The notes beneath the pieces were generated by a model, which did no database searches, was not told where the DNA came from, and saw nothing but the letters and a program-made list of their open reading frames with translations. Positions 1 through 9,629 of a DNA stretch of 35,984 bases are shown one piece after another. How positions within the stretch are numbered: the first letter of the stretch is position 1; each line of letters opens with the position of its first letter. The DNA lies in assembly GCA_015058405.1 (NCBI GenBank), contig SVCL01000152.1, positions 1 to 35,984 on the forward strand, in the 5' to 3' direction. The DNA comes from Clostridium sp. (lineage in GTDB: Bacteria > Bacillota > Clostridia > Clostridiales > Clostridiaceae). The position numbers were made by a program, and so were the translations under genes.

Positions 1-86
1 TAGGGAAATTAGATAATTTAATAATATTAAATACAGGTAAAGTGAATCCTTGCAGCAGATATTTAAAAGCTGTTAGAGGACTTTAA
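1..86 (+). CDS. C-terminal end of an unidentified protein (partial)
   Basis: An open frame enters from the left edge and ends at TAA 84-86, giving 27 residues that finish in NPCSRYLKAVRGL. The upstream part lies outside the window, so start, length and family are unknown. I do not recognise the family from this tail. A weak hairpin (CGGAAAA/TTTTCCG, 96-121) with a T-rich loop follows and could end its transcript before the alaS promoter. Confidence 0.5.
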   Translation, partial: GKLDNLIILNTGKVNPCSRYLKAVRGL

Positions 87-157
87 CTATACATACGGAA
101 AAATATTTTTTTTATTTTCCGAAAGTAACTTGACACTATCGAAAAAAGTTAAAAATA

Positions 158-186
158 TTGACATATTATAAAAGTTAAAATATAAT
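158..186 (+). promoter_or_regulatory. Consensus sigma-A promoter for alaS
   Basis: TTGACA at 158-163 and TATAAT at 181-186, separated by exactly 17 bases, match the vegetative consensus perfectly. Transcription should start near 193, just upstream of the T-box leader. A perfect promoter followed by a leader-encoded terminator fits control by antitermination rather than by initiation. Confidence 0.88.
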
Positions 187-210
187 TAAGGAAATAAATT
201 TAATACTAAA

Positions 211-407
211 CGATGATTAGGATGAGTAAATATATTTTTGATATTTAGAGAGAAAGTGGTTTGGTGAAAACTTTTTACAATGTATATTGAAGCTGCCTAG
301 GAGTTATATTTTTACTTAAGAGATGCAAAAAAATAAATTGCATAATTAGGGTGGTACCGCGGAAATACAAGTTTTCGTCCCTTTTATTAGGGATGAAAGC
401 TTTTTTT
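211..407 (+). promoter_or_regulatory. T-box riboswitch (alanine) controlling alaS
   Basis: The conserved T-box AGGGTGGTACCGCGG lies at 348-362. Stem I landmarks are visible upstream: an AGAGAG segment near 248, a GGTGAAAAC distal-loop segment near 263, and a GAAGCTGCC segment at 289-297 whose GCT (292-294) is an alanine codon in the expected specifier position. The leader ends in a terminator hairpin at 371-400 followed by seven Ts. Known mechanism: uncharged tRNA-Ala pairs with the specifier and the T-box, stabilises the antiterminator and lets transcription reach alaS. The stem I boundaries are approximate. Confidence 0.92.
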
Positions 408-438
408 ATATTGAAAAAATAATGGAGGCTAAGAAAAG

Positions 439-3078
439 ATGAATAAATTAGGAGCTAATGAGTTAAGAGAAAAGTATTTAAGCTTTTTTGAAAGCAAAGG
501 GCATTTAAGAATGAAGAGTTTCCCACTAGTGCCAAAGAACGATAATAGTTTATTGTTAATAAATGCTGGTATGGCACCATTAAAGCCATATTTTACAGGA
601 CTTCAAGAACCACCAAGAAGAAGAGTTACTACATGTCAAAAATGTGTAAGAACTGGTGATATAGAAAACGTAGGAAAGACATCAAGACATGGTACTTTCT
701 TTGAAATGTTAGGTAACTTCTCATTTGGAGATTATTTTAAAGAAGAAGTAATTCCATGGGCTTGGGAATTCATAACTAAGGAATTACAAATTCCAAAAGA
801 TAAGTTATATGTAACTATATATTTAGATGATAATGAAGCTTTTGATATATGGACTAGTAAAACAGATATAGATCCTGAAAGAATTTTTAGATTAGGTAAG
901 GATGATAACTTCTGGGAAATCGGTGTTGGACCTTGTGGACCATGTACAGAAATTCATTATGATAGAGGAGATGGCTCAATAAGAAAAGTTGAAGATTTCT
1001 TAGAAGCTGCTGATGCTGATAGAGTAGTAGAATTCTGGAACTTAGTATTTACTCAATTCGATAAAGATGAAGATGGTAATTACAATAGATTAGAACATCC
1101 AAATATAGATACTGGTATGGGTCTTGAAAGAATTGCTACTATAATGCAAGGCGTTGATAATATATTTGAAATAGATACAGTTAAGAATATATTAGGTAAA
1201 GTTTCTGAAATATCAGGAGTTAAATATGGAGTTAATAACAATCAAGATACATCACTTAGAATAATTACTGACCATGCAAAAGGTGTAACTATGCTTATTT
1301 CTGATGGTGTTGCTCCAAGTAATGAAGGTAGAGGATATGTTCTTAGAAGACTTCTTAGAAGAGCTGCAAGACATGGTAGACTTCTTGGAATTAAGGGATT
1401 ATTCTTAACTAAGATAGTTGATGAAGTAATAGTTAACTATGGAGATGCTTATCCAGAACTTAGAGAAAATCAAGATTATATTAAGAAAATGGTATCTTTA
1501 GAAGAAGAAAGATTTAATGAAACTATAGATGCTGGTACAAATATTCTTTTAGGATATATAGATGAACTTTTAGCTAATAAAGAAGATACTTTAGATGGTA
1601 AAAAAGCATTCAAGCTTTATGATACTTTTGGATTCCCATATGAATTAACTGAAGAAATTTGTGAAGAAAAGGGATTAAAAGTTGATAGAGAAAACTTTGA
1701 TAAAGAAATGGAAGATCAAAGAACAAGAGCTAGAAATGCAAGAGGAGAATCTTCTTACATGGGTAGCGAAGAACTTGCTATTAACAAGATAGATGCTTCA
1801 TTAAATAGTGAATTTGTAGGATATACTGAATTACAAACAGAAGCAGAAGTTTTAGTACTTGCAAATGATACAGACTTTATAGACAGCTTAAACGCTGGTG
1901 AAGAAGGATTTGTTGTAACAGATAAAACTCCTTTCTACGCTGAAATGGGTGGTCAAGTAGGAGATAAAGGACAAATTCTTAAGGATGGAGTAGTTGTAGA
2001 AGTATATAACACTAAGAAAAATGTTGGTGGAAAGACTATTCACTATGTAAAAGTTGTAGAAGGAACTTTAACTAAGGGTGATAAAGTTACTTTAAAAGTT
2101 AATGAAGTTAGAAGAAGCAGCATTTGTAAGAACCATACAGCAACTCATATGTTACAAGAAGCATTAAAAGAAGTTGTTGGAGATCACGTACATCAAGCTG
2201 GTTCATATGTAGATGAAGAAAGATTAAGATTTGACTTTACTCACTTCCAAGGTTTAACTCAAGAAGAAATAGAAAAGACAGAAGCTTTAGTTAATGCTAA
2301 GATAATGGAAGTATTTAATGTTGAAACAAAGCTTATGACTTTAGAAGAAGCTAAGGAATCTGGAGCAATGGCTTTATTTGATGATAAATACGGAGATAAA
2401 GTAAGAGTTGTATGTGTTGGAGAATTCTCAAAAGAATTATGTGGTGGTACTCACGTTAAGAATTCAGGAGAAATTGGTTTATTTAAGATAATAGGAGAAT
2501 CAGGTGTAGCAGCTGGTACTAGAAGAATAGAAGCTATTACAGGATTTAATGCTATTAAGTATGTAGAAGAAAAACAAAGCTTGTTAAAGGATGCTTGTCA
2601 TGCATTAAAGTGTGCAGAAAAAGATGTATTAAATAGAATTGCAGCTCAAAGTGCAGAAATTAAAGAAAAAGAAAAAGAAATAGCAGAACTTAAGAGTAAG
2701 TTAACAAGTGGTGCAGAAGATGATATAATTAAGTCTGCAAAAGAAATGAACGGTATTAAGGTTATTTCATATGCATTAGAAGATGTTGATGGAAATGCTT
2801 TAAGAGATTTAGCTGATAAAATCAGAAATAAGATAGGTACAGGTGTTGTAGTTCTAATGAGCAATAATGCTGGAAAAGTTAATTTAGTTGCAATGGCTAC
2901 TAAAGATAGTTTGTCTTCAGGTGTTCATTGTGGTAACATAATTAAAGAAGTTGCACAAATCGTTGGAGGAGGCGGCGGTGGAAGACCAGATATGGCTCAA
3001 GCCGGTGGTAAGAATCCAGCTAAAATAGCAGAAGCAGTAGAGAAAGTATTTGATATAGTTAATTCTTCTTTAAAATAG
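439..3078 (+). CDS. alaS: Alanyl-tRNA synthetase
   Basis: An 879-residue protein, the usual full length for bacterial AlaRS, which charges tRNA-Ala in the cytoplasm. The class II catalytic core starts at once ([14 protein letters not shown] near residue 40). The editing domain that removes mischarged Ser/Gly has the zinc-site pair HTATH (about 566-570) and CGGTH (about 667-671). A glycine-rich [15 protein letters not shown] segment near 843 marks the C-terminal C-Ala domain. The ATG follows a GGAGG site at 424-428. Expression is governed by the alanine T-box leader directly upstream. No truncation or odd residue is visible. Confidence 0.98.
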   Translation: MNKLGANELREKYLSFFESKGHLRMKSFPLVPKNDNSLLLINAGMAPLKPYFTGLQEPPRRRVTTCQKCVRTGDIENVGKTSRHGTFFEMLGNFSFGDYFKEEVIPWAWEFITKELQIPKDKLYVTIYLDDNEAFDIWTSKTDIDPERIFRLGKDDNFWEIGVGPCGPCTEIHYDRGDGSIRKVEDFLEAADADRVVEFWNLVFTQFDKDEDGNYNRLEHPNIDTGMGLERIATIMQGVDNIFEIDTVKNILGKVSEISGVKYGVNNNQDTSLRIITDHAKGVTMLISDGVAPSNEGRGYVLRRLLRRAARHGRLLGIKGLFLTKIVDEVIVNYGDAYPELRENQDYIKKMVSLEEERFNETIDAGTNILLGYIDELLANKEDTLDGKKAFKLYDTFGFPYELTEEICEEKGLKVDRENFDKEMEDQRTRARNARGESSYMGSEELAINKIDASLNSEFVGYTELQTEAEVLVLANDTDFIDSLNAGEEGFVVTDKTPFYAEMGGQVGDKGQILKDGVVVEVYNTKKNVGGKTIHYVKVVEGTLTKGDKVTLKVNEVRRSSICKNHTATHMLQEALKEVVGDHVHQAGSYVDEERLRFDFTHFQGLTQEEIEKTEALVNAKIMEVFNVETKLMTLEEAKESGAMALFDDKYGDKVRVVCVGEFSKELCGGTHVKNSGEIGLFKIIGESGVAAGTRRIEAITGFNAIKYVEEKQSLLKDACHALKCAEKDVLNRIAAQSAEIKEKEKEIAELKSKLTSGAEDDIIKSAKEMNGIKVISYALEDVDGNALRDLADKIRNKIGTGVVVLMSNNAGKVNLVAMATKDSLSSGVHCGNIIKEVAQIVGGGGGGRPDMAQAGGKNPAKIAEAVEKVFDIVNSSLK

Positions 3079-3174
3079 TATACATTTAGTTTTAAATGGA
3101 GTATAATTAAGGTAGTATAAATGAAGGGTATATGGGTATACTAGAAATAGTAATGAAAATCCTTAACACATGGT

Positions 3175-3207
3175 AAGGGGGTGAGCTGCGAGTTTTGCAG
3201 CGATATT
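3175..3207 (+). promoter_or_regulatory. Distant ribosome binding site bridged by a hairpin (ireB)
   Basis: AAGGGGGTGA (3175-3184) matches the complement of the 16S rRNA tail at nine of ten bases, but ends 23 bases before the likely ATG at 3208. Between them GCTGC (3185-3189) and GCAGC (3197-3201) can form a 5-bp hairpin with a 7-base loop. Folding this 17-base hairpin leaves an effective spacing of about 6 bases, close to optimal. Confidence 0.5.
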
Positions 3208-3468
3208 ATGAGTGATAATAATATAGAAAAAACAATGCAATTTGATATGACAAAAAATAAGGAAGTTTTAACAAAGGCAATATTAACGGATGTTTATAAT
3301 TCTTTACAAAACAAGGGATATAATCCTATAAATCAACTTGTTGGATATTTACTTTCTGGAGACCCTACTTACATTACTAATTATAACGGAGCAAGAGCTT
3401 TAGTACGGAAACTGGAAAGAGACGAAATTCTAGAAGAAGTAATTAAATCTTATTTAGACATAAAATAA
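3208..3468 (+). CDS. ireB: IreB family regulatory protein (DUF965)
   Basis: An 86-residue protein starting [13 protein letters not shown] and containing [20 protein letters not shown], typical of the IreB/YrzL family. In Enterococcus, IreB is a small phosphoprotein substrate of the Ser/Thr kinase IreK and affects cephalosporin tolerance. The frame can be read from GTG 3181, but the extra residues MSCEFCSDI are not typical of the family. The GTG also lies inside a strong Shine-Dalgarno match (AAGGGGGTGA, 3175-3184). A hairpin lies between this site and ATG 3208, so I choose the ATG. It sits in the common order alaS-ireB-ruvX. Confidence 0.9.
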   Translation: MSDNNIEKTMQFDMTKNKEVLTKAILTDVYNSLQNKGYNPINQLVGYLLSGDPTYITNYNGARALVRKLERDEILEEVIKSYLDIK

Positions 3469-3499
3469 AAGGTGCCCGTTAAATACGGGCACCTTTTAA
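3467..3499 (+). terminator. Terminator after ireB
   Basis: A 13-bp perfect stem, AAAAGGTGCCCGT (3467-3479) with ACGGGCACCTTTT (3485-3497), and a 5-base loop. It overlaps the ireB stop codon. The T tract is the last part of the stem, and the flanking A/T runs make it potentially bidirectional. It separates ireB from ruvX only partly, since no clear promoter follows. Confidence 0.8.
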
Positions 3500-3523
3500 C
3501 TATATATAGTTAAAGGAGTAATA

Positions 3524-3943
3524 ATGAGGATATTAGGTTTAGATGTAGGCCAAAAAACAATAGGAGTAGCTATTTCTGATCCATTAGGTTTTACGGCTCA
3601 AGGTATAACTACAATAAGAAGAGAAAAGAAAAGTAAAGATATTGAAGAGCTTAAAAAAATATGTGATGAATACAAGGTAGAGACTATAGTAATAGGTATG
3701 CCTAAAAATATGAATGGAACTATAGGCTTTGCAGGAGAAAAAATTCAAGAGTTTTCAGAATTAATAAAAGAAGAAATAGGAATAAAAATTGAGTTTTGGG
3801 ATGAAAGACTTACAACTGTAGCAGCTCATAGAGCAATGTTAGAGGCGGATTTATCTAGAGGAAAACGTAAAAAGATAGTAGATAAGATTGCTGCTACATA
3901 CATACTTCAAGGTTATTTAGATAGAATATCTAATGCTAGATAA
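3524..3943 (+). CDS. ruvX: Putative pre-16S rRNA nuclease / Holliday junction resolvase-like protein
   Basis: A 139-residue YqgF/RuvX-family protein with an RNase H-like fold. [16 protein letters not shown] carries the first catalytic Asp, [10 protein letters not shown] the central motif and WDERLTT the conserved acidic DER motif. The E. coli homologue processes the 5' end of 16S rRNA, and older annotations call it a Holliday junction resolvase. The ATG at 3524 follows AAAGGAG at good spacing. It sits 26 bases past the ireB terminator and heads a short group with the DUF1292 and fur genes, although those have their own promoter. Confidence 0.93.
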   Translation: MRILGLDVGQKTIGVAISDPLGFTAQGITTIRREKKSKDIEELKKICDEYKVETIVIGMPKNMNGTIGFAGEKIQEFSELIKEEIGIKIEFWDERLTTVAAHRAMLEADLSRGKRKKIVDKIAATYILQGYLDRISNAR

Positions 3944-3952
3944 AAATTATTG

Positions 3953-3982
3953 TTGACAATACATAGAAGAAATAATTAAAAT
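3953..3982 (+). promoter_or_regulatory. Sigma-A-type promoter for the DUF1292-fur pair
   Basis: TTGACA at 3953-3958 and TAAAAT at 3977-3982 with an 18-base spacer, directly after the ruvX stop codon. The predicted start of transcription is about 20 bases before the next gene's ATG. Confidence 0.6.
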
Positions 3983-4007
3983 GATTACAAAAGGAGAGAT
4001 ATTTTAA

Positions 4008-4271
4008 ATGGTAAAAGAATTAGAATATATATATTTATTAAATGAAGAAAATAAAGAAGAAAAAATGAAAGTAATAACTTTCTTTAAAATAGAAGATTTA
4101 GGTTCAGAATACATAGTTGTTACACCAGCAGATTTAGATACAGATGAAGCTTATGTTTTAAAATATGTACAAGACGAAGAAGGTAATGATAATTATGTAA
4201 CTATTGAAGATGAAAATGAATTTGATTTAGTTGCAGAAACATATGAATTGTTAATGCAAGAGGAAATGTAA
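4008..4271 (+). CDS. DUF1292 (YrzB-type) protein of unknown function
   Basis: An 87-residue acidic protein with no membrane segment. It contains LEYIYLLNEENKEEK and ADLDTDEAYVLKY, the pattern of the small DUF1292/YrzB family found throughout Firmicutes beside ruvX and ireB. No biochemical function is established that I know of. ATG follows AAAGGAGA at 3990-3997. It lies between ruvX and the fur-type regulator (23-base gap), probably as one transcript with the latter. Confidence 0.85.
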   Translation: MVKELEYIYLLNEENKEEKMKVITFFKIEDLGSEYIVVTPADLDTDEAYVLKYVQDEEGNDNYVTIEDENEFDLVAETYELLMQEEM

Positions 4272-4294
4272 AAGTTATAGAGAGGTGTTTTAAA

Positions 4295-4756
4295 GTGGGA
4301 AAAATTATCGAAATAGATTACGATGTGCTTAAAGAAGAATTAAAAAAAGAAGGTTATAAGCTAACACCTCAAAGAAGAGCTATTGTAGATACTATAGTAG
4401 ATAATGAGGGAAAGCACCTTACAGCAGAAGAAATCTATGATGAAGTAAAAAAGGTGTGTCCTGAAATAGGATTAGCAACTGTGTACAGGACTATTTTATT
4501 ACTTGAAAAAATAGGTGTAGTAAGCAGATTATATTTAAATGATGGTTGTAGTAGATATGAATTAGTTCATAGGGACGAAAATCATAGACATCATCATCTT
4601 ATATGTGAAGTTTGTAATAAGATAATAGAAGTAGAAGATGACTTATTAGATAATCTTGAAAGTTCTATAGAGAAAAATTATGGATTTAAAATATTAGATC
4701 ATGTTGTTAAGTTCTATGGAGTTTGTAACGACTGTCAGAAGAAACTAGATGAATAA
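4295..4756 (+). CDS. fur: Fur-family metal- or peroxide-responsive repressor
   Basis: A 153-residue Fur-family protein. A winged helix DNA-binding domain fills the first half (YKLTPQRRAIVDTI; GLATVYRTILLLEKIG). It is followed by a metal-binding dimerisation domain with the histidine-rich HRHHHLIC and two CxxC pairs (CEVC, CNDC) for structural zinc. Fur-family proteins repress iron uptake (Fur), zinc uptake (Zur) or peroxide defence (PerR); sequence alone does not settle which, and Fur is the best guess. The start is GTG 4295 after AGAGAGGTG. It is probably co-transcribed with the DUF1292 gene. Confidence 0.85.
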   Translation: MGKIIEIDYDVLKEELKKEGYKLTPQRRAIVDTIVDNEGKHLTAEEIYDEVKKVCPEIGLATVYRTILLLEKIGVVSRLYLNDGCSRYELVHRDENHRHHHLICEVCNKIIEVEDDLLDNLESSIEKNYGFKILDHVVKFYGVCNDCQKKLDE

Positions 4757-4771
4757 AAGGATGTCTTAAGT

Positions 4772-4804
4772 ATTAGATTTCCTTTGTTTATATAAAAATC
4801 TAAT
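4772..4804 (+). promoter_or_regulatory. Hairpin directly upstream of the RNase J ribosome binding site
   Basis: ATTAGATTT (4772-4780) pairs perfectly with AAATCTAAT (4796-4804) around a 15-base loop. It is followed not by a T tract but by the AAGGAGG site of the next gene, so it does not look like a terminator. It may protect or regulate the 5' end of the RNase J mRNA. Confidence 0.4.
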
Positions 4805-4817
4805 AAGGAGGGGAAAC

Positions 4818-6485
4818 ATGAGAACAGAAAGAGCAAAGGTTAAAATTGTGCCTCTTGGTGGATTGAACGAAATTGGTAAAAATATGACAGCTATCGAATT
4901 CAAGGATGATATTGTAGTAATTGATTGTGGTCTTAGATTTCCAGATGAAGATATGTTTGGGATAGATGTTGTAATTCCTGATGTTTCGTATTTAATAAAG
5001 AATCAAGAAAAAATTAGAGGTATATTTTTAACTCACGGCCATGAAGACCATATAGGTGCATTACCATATGTTTTAAAACAAATTAATGTTCCTATTTATG
5101 GTACTAAGTTAACTCTTGGAATCGTTGAGACAAAGCTTAGAGAACACGGATTATTAGGTGTAACGGAATTAAAACGAGTAAAGCCAAGAGATATAGTAAA
5201 ATTAAATACAGTTTCTGTTGAATTTATTAAAACAAATCACTCTATTGCAGATTCAGTTGCTATAGCAGTACATACTCCATTAGGAGTAGTGTTGCATACT
5301 GGAGATTTTAAAATTGATTATACTCCAATAGATGGGCAATTAACAGATTTCGCCAGATTTGCTGAATTGGGAAAAAAGGGTGTATTAGTTATGCTTGCAG
5401 ATTCAACTAATGTTGAAAGAAAAGGCTATACTATGTCAGAAAGAATAGTAGGTGAAAGCTTTATTAAGTTATTTGGTAAAGCAGCTGGCAGAATTATAGT
5501 TGCAACATTTGCATCTAATGTGCATAGAATTCAACAAATTATTGATGCGGCAGAACGTTATGGAAGAAAAGTTGCTGTATCAGGTAGAAGTATGGAAAAT
5601 ATAGTTCAGGTAGCAATGGAACTTGGATATTTAGAAACAAAAGAGGATACACTAATATCGATAGATCAAGTTTCAAAGTATCTAAATAATCAAGTTGTAT
5701 TAATAACAACAGGAAGCCAAGGAGAACCAATGTCAGCTCTTGCTAGAATGGCAGCTTCTGAACACAGAAAAATAAATGTACTTGAAGGAGATACAGTTAT
5801 TATTTCAGCTTCTCCAATTCCAGGAAATGAGAAATTTATTTCCAGGGTAATAAATCAATTATTTAAGAAAGGTGCAGACGTTATATATGAATCTTTAGCA
5901 GACGTACATGTTTCAGGACACGCTTGCCAAGAAGAATTAAAACTTATGCATTCTTTAGTAAAACCAAGATTCTTTATTCCTGTTCACGGTGAATATAGAC
6001 ATTTGAAGCAACATGCTGAATTATCATGTAAATTAGGTATGCAACCAAGAAATTGTTATATTGGTGAAAATGGAGATGTTATTGAAATAACAAGGAATTA
6101 TATCAAGAAAACAGGTACAGTTACATCAGGTCAAGTATTTGTTGATGGATTAGGTGTAGGAGATGTTGGTCATATAGTATTAAGAGATAGAAAACATTTA
6201 TCTCAAGATGGTATTTTAACAATTGTTGTTACTATAGAAAAAGAAACAGGTACTGTAATAGCTGGTCCAGATATTATTTCAAGAGGATTTGTTTATGTGA
6301 GAGAGTCAGAAGGACTGATGGATGAGGCGAGAGAAATTGTTAAAGAGGTTTTAAGAGATTGCGAAGAAAAGAATATTACTGACTGGGCAACTTTAAAATC
6401 AAACATGAGAGATGAATTAAGAGAATTCTTATATGAAAAGACTAAGAGAAAGCCTATGATTTTACCAATCATAATGGAAATATAA
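4818..6485 (+). CDS. rnjA: Ribonuclease J
   Basis: A 555-residue metallo-beta-lactamase/beta-CASP nuclease of the usual length. The zinc-binding motif HGHEDHIGA lies near residues 73-81, TGDFKIDYTP supplies a further metal ligand, and ADSTNVER plus SGRSMENI belong to the beta-CASP domain. RNase J combines 5'-3' exonuclease and endonuclease activity in mRNA decay and rRNA maturation. ATG follows AAGGAGGGG at 4804-4812. A lone rnj gene downstream of fur is common in clostridia. The paralogue number (J1 versus J2) cannot be judged from the window. Confidence 0.95.
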   Translation: MRTERAKVKIVPLGGLNEIGKNMTAIEFKDDIVVIDCGLRFPDEDMFGIDVVIPDVSYLIKNQEKIRGIFLTHGHEDHIGALPYVLKQINVPIYGTKLTLGIVETKLREHGLLGVTELKRVKPRDIVKLNTVSVEFIKTNHSIADSVAIAVHTPLGVVLHTGDFKIDYTPIDGQLTDFARFAELGKKGVLVMLADSTNVERKGYTMSERIVGESFIKLFGKAAGRIIVATFASNVHRIQQIIDAAERYGRKVAVSGRSMENIVQVAMELGYLETKEDTLISIDQVSKYLNNQVVLITTGSQGEPMSALARMAASEHRKINVLEGDTVIISASPIPGNEKFISRVINQLFKKGADVIYESLADVHVSGHACQEELKLMHSLVKPRFFIPVHGEYRHLKQHAELSCKLGMQPRNCYIGENGDVIEITRNYIKKTGTVTSGQVFVDGLGVGDVGHIVLRDRKHLSQDGILTIVVTIEKETGTVIAGPDIISRGFVYVRESEGLMDEAREIVKEVLRDCEEKNITDWATLKSNMRDELREFLYEKTKRKPMILPIIMEI

Positions 6486-6489
6486 TATA

Positions 6490-6518
6490 TTGACTTTTTA
6501 TGAATAAGAGTTTACAAT
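6490..6518 (+). promoter_or_regulatory. Sigma-A-type promoter upstream of typA
   Basis: TTGACT (6490-6495), a 17-base spacer and TACAAT (6513-6518). Transcription would begin near 6525, before the hairpin at 6534-6560, so the hairpin would be in the typA leader as well as at the end of the RNase J transcript. Confidence 0.55.
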
Positions 6519-6533
6519 AAAAATGTTGTTGAT

Positions 6534-6565
6534 AAATTGGGTACTGTTGTATCCAATTTTATTTT
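6534..6565 (+). terminator. Hairpin terminator between RNase J and typA
   Basis: AAATTGGGTAC (6534-6544) and GTATCCAATTT (6549-6559) form an 11-bp stem with one G-T pair and a 4-base loop, followed by TATTTT. It most simply ends the RNase J transcript. Its place after a good promoter allows a leader attenuation role. Confidence 0.6.
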
Positions 6566-6624
6566 GGAAAAAAATATTTATAGGTTTACATAAAGAGAAA
6601 CCCTAAAAAAAATGGAGGTAAACA

Positions 6625-8451
6625 ATGGAATTAATGAAAAGAGAAGACATAAGAAATATTGCTATTATAGCTCACGTTGACCACGGTAAAACTACATTAG
6701 TTGATGCACTTTTAAAACAAAGTCATGTTTTCAGAACAAATGAAAAGGTACAAGAAAGAGTTATGGACTCTAATGATCTAGAAAAAGAAAGAGGAATTAC
6801 TATTCTTTCTAAAAATACTGCTGTTATGCACAATGGAGTTAAGATAAATATAGTTGATACTCCAGGGCATGCAGATTTTGGTGGAGAAGTTGAACGTGTA
6901 CTTAAGATGGTTGACTCTGTTCTATTAGTAGTTGACTCTTATGAAGGTCCAATGCCTCAAACTAAATTCGTATTAAAGAAAGCTTTAGAGTTAGGATTAA
7001 AACCAATAGTTGTTATTAATAAGATAGATAAGCCAGATGCTAGACCAGAAGAAGTTATAGATGAAGTATTTGAATTATTTATAGAACTTGGAGCTAATGA
7101 TGAACAATTAGACTTCCCAATAATATATGCTTCAGCTAGAAATGGATTTGCAAAATATGCAGTAGAAGACGAAAATGATAACATGCAACCATTATTCGAA
7201 ACTATAGTTAAGCATGTTTCTTGTCCAGAAGGATATATGGATGAACCATTCCAAATGCTAGTTACTACATTAGATTCAAATGCCTTTGTAGGAAAGATAG
7301 CTATAGGAAAGATTCATAGAGGTAAGGTTAAGAAGAACCAAAATGTTACACTAATAAGTAATGATGGTACAACTAAGAACTTTAAAGTAACTAATTTATT
7401 TACATATAACGGATTAAAGAGAGAGGAAACTGATGAAGCTGGATTCGGTGATATAGTTGCATTAAGTGGTGTTGCTGAAGCTAATATAGGTGATACTATA
7501 GCAGACTCGACAGCACCAGAAGCTTTACCATTTGTTCATATTGATGAACCAACATTAAGCATGAACTTTATGGTTAATGATTCACCACTTGCTGGTCAAG
7601 AAGGAGAATTTGTAACTTCAAGACACTTAAGAGACAGATTAATGCAAGAATTAGAAACTAACGTAAGTTTAAGAGTTAAAGAAATAACTCCAGATTGTTA
7701 TGAAGTTTCAGGTAGAGGTGAATTACACTTATCTATATTAATAGAAACAATGAGAAGAGAAGGATACGAATTCCAAGTATCTAAAGCTAACGTTATTTAT
7801 AAAGAAGAAAATGGTAAGAAGTTAGAACCAATGGAATACTTAACAATTGACGTTCCAGAAGAATTTATGGGACCTGTTATGGAAAAACTAGGACCTAGAA
7901 AAGCTGAAATGGTCAATATGACTTCAGCTGTAAATGGATATTCAAGACTTGAATTTAAGGTTCCTGCAAGAGGTCTTATTGGATTTAGAAATGAATTCAT
8001 GACTGATACAAAGGGTAATGGTATAATGAACCACGTATTCGACAGCTACGGACCATACAAGGGAGATATCCCAACTAGAAGTAGAGGATCTATAGTTGCA
8101 TTCGAATCAGGAGATGCAATTGCTTATGGTTTATTTAACGCTCAAGATAAGGGATCATTATTCATTAATCCAGGAACTACTGTATATCAAGGTATGATAG
8201 TAGGTGTATGTGGTAGAGCAGAAGATATAGATATCAACGTATGTAAGGGTAAAAAGCTTACAAATACTAGATCATCAGGAGCTGATGAAGCTGTTAAATT
8301 AGTTCCACCAATAATAATGTCACTTGAAAATTCTCTAGAATTTATAAATAATGATGAGTTAGTTGAAGTAACTCCAGAAAATATAAGAATGAGAAAAAGA
8401 GTTTTAGATAGTGGTGAAAGAAGAAAACTTATAAGCAGAAATAAGAAATAA
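6625..8451 (+). CDS. typA: Ribosome-associated GTPase TypA/BipA
   Basis: A 608-residue translational GTPase of the EF-G-like TypA/BipA family, full length. The G motifs are in order: AHVDHGKTT (residues 15-23), the RGITI switch, DTPGH, and NKIDKPDA. Beta-barrel and EF-G domain III/V-type regions follow, and the BipA-specific C-terminal domain ends in [17 protein letters not shown]. TypA binds ribosomes and helps 50S assembly and growth under cold or stress. The ATG lies 8 bases after TGGAGG. It appears to be a single-gene transcript. Confidence 0.96.
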   Translation: MELMKREDIRNIAIIAHVDHGKTTLVDALLKQSHVFRTNEKVQERVMDSNDLEKERGITILSKNTAVMHNGVKINIVDTPGHADFGGEVERVLKMVDSVLLVVDSYEGPMPQTKFVLKKALELGLKPIVVINKIDKPDARPEEVIDEVFELFIELGANDEQLDFPIIYASARNGFAKYAVEDENDNMQPLFETIVKHVSCPEGYMDEPFQMLVTTLDSNAFVGKIAIGKIHRGKVKKNQNVTLISNDGTTKNFKVTNLFTYNGLKREETDEAGFGDIVALSGVAEANIGDTIADSTAPEALPFVHIDEPTLSMNFMVNDSPLAGQEGEFVTSRHLRDRLMQELETNVSLRVKEITPDCYEVSGRGELHLSILIETMRREGYEFQVSKANVIYKEENGKKLEPMEYLTIDVPEEFMGPVMEKLGPRKAEMVNMTSAVNGYSRLEFKVPARGLIGFRNEFMTDTKGNGIMNHVFDSYGPYKGDIPTRSRGSIVAFESGDAIAYGLFNAQDKGSLFINPGTTVYQGMIVGVCGRAEDIDINVCKGKKLTNTRSSGADEAVKLVPPIIMSLENSLEFINNDELVEVTPENIRMRKRVLDSGERRKLISRNKK

Positions 8452-8504
8452 GTTATTCTAGAAGATTTTTGGTAGAAAAATTATCTTTAGTAGCATATTT
8501 ACAC

Positions 8505-8533
8505 TTTATAAGCTTAATAATTAGTATTATAAT
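8505..8533 (+). promoter_or_regulatory. Probable sigma-A promoter for the mltG operon
   Basis: TTTATA (8505-8510), 17 bases, and TATAAT (8528-8533). The -10 box is perfect and the -35 box is weak. The predicted start lies within the following hairpin. Confidence 0.45.
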
Positions 8534-8536
8534 AAA

Positions 8537-8566
8537 GTAAATAGCCTGATTAGGCTATTTACTTTT
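8537..8566 (+). terminator. Hairpin between typA and mltG
   Basis: GTAAATAGCCT (8537-8547) pairs perfectly with AGGCTATTTAC (8552-8562) around GATT and is followed by TTTT. It is probably the typA terminator. Because it lies at the predicted mltG transcription start it might also be a 5' stabilising stem. Confidence 0.65.
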
Positions 8567-8583
8567 GCATATAGGGGGATTTT

Positions 8584-9612
8584 ATGAGAAAAAATAGTAA
8601 AATGAGAAAATTAAAATTAATGATTTTAATAATTGCTATTTTATTAAGTGGAGTATTTTATTACAAGAGCGTTCTTAATAAGCCATTAAAATCAGACTCA
8701 AGTACTATAGAGATAAAGGTAAGTGAAGGAGAAGCTTTTAATTCTGTAATAGAAAAGTTAGATAGCAAAGGATATTTGCGTAATAAATATATTTTAAAGG
8801 CAGGAGTTAAACTTGAAGATTTAAATACTAATCTTTTACCAGGAACTTATGAAGTAAAAGAAGATATCTCCTTAGAAAAATTACTAGAAATATTAAATAG
8901 TGATGATGCTAATACTAATCAAAGAGTGGTGTCTATACCAGAAGGATATTCTATTGATAATATAGCAAAAAGATTAGAAGAAAATAAAATATGTTCAAAA
9001 GAAGAATTTTTAAATGCAATTAAAAATTATACTGTTCCAAAATATGTTAAAAAGAATAGCAATAAAAAGTATAATTTAGAAGGATATCTTTTCCCAGATA
9101 CTTATTTTTTTGATGAAGATACTACAGCAGATGATGTAATAAAGGCTATGTTAAGTAACTTTGAATCAAAAATAAGTGAGATACAAGATGAAACTGGAAT
9201 AAAGATAAAAGATGATGATATAGAAACTATAATAACAAAAGCATCTTTAATTGAAAAAGAAACAGTATTAGATGAGGAAAGACCTTTAGTATCATCTGTA
9301 ATAGAAAATAGATTAGCTAAAAAAATGAAGCTTCAGTTTTGTTCAACTGTAAACTATGTAGTAGGATATGACGGAAAGGAACTATTGAATAATTCGGATA
9401 TTAATGTTGATTCATTATATAATACTTATAAGAATGAAGGGCTTCCAGTAGGACCTATAACAAATCCAGGTAAGGAATCAATAATAGCTGCATTGAATCC
9501 AGCTAAGACTGATTATTTGTATTTTGTTTTATTAAAAGGTCAAGGTGGAAAACAGCATTTTTCAATTACAGGGGAAGAACACGAAAAAGTAAAAAAAGAA
9601 CAAGGTTATTAA
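8584..9612 (+). CDS. mltG: Endolytic murein transglycosylase MltG (YceG)
   Basis: A 342-residue membrane-anchored protein: a short basic N terminus, one transmembrane helix at about residues 10-28, a LysM-like region (KVSEGEAFNSVIEKL) and the YceG catalytic domain. The active-site Glu lies in ASLIEKET near residue 222, and GLPVGPITNPG is the conserved C-terminal motif. MltG cuts nascent glycan strands outside the membrane and so sets strand length. ATG follows AGGGGG. It heads a run mltG-trmR-trhP-udk with short gaps, a common clostridial and Bacillus order. Confidence 0.95.
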   Translation: MRKNSKMRKLKLMILIIAILLSGVFYYKSVLNKPLKSDSSTIEIKVSEGEAFNSVIEKLDSKGYLRNKYILKAGVKLEDLNTNLLPGTYEVKEDISLEKLLEILNSDDANTNQRVVSIPEGYSIDNIAKRLEENKICSKEEFLNAIKNYTVPKYVKKNSNKKYNLEGYLFPDTYFFDEDTTADDVIKAMLSNFESKISEIQDETGIKIKDDDIETIITKASLIEKETVLDEERPLVSSVIENRLAKKMKLQFCSTVNYVVGYDGKELLNNSDINVDSLYNTYKNEGLPVGPITNPGKESIIAALNPAKTDYLYFVLLKGQGGKQHFSITGEEHEKVKKEQGY

Positions 9613-9629
9613 AATGTTAGGAGGATAAC

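Noticed and set aside
130..158. A second alaS promoter using TTGACA at 130-135
   Set aside because: No acceptable -10 box at 16-18 bases; the site at 158-186 is perfect.
4772..4804. Terminator after the fur-type gene
   Set aside because: The stem is followed by the RNase J ribosome binding site, not a T tract.
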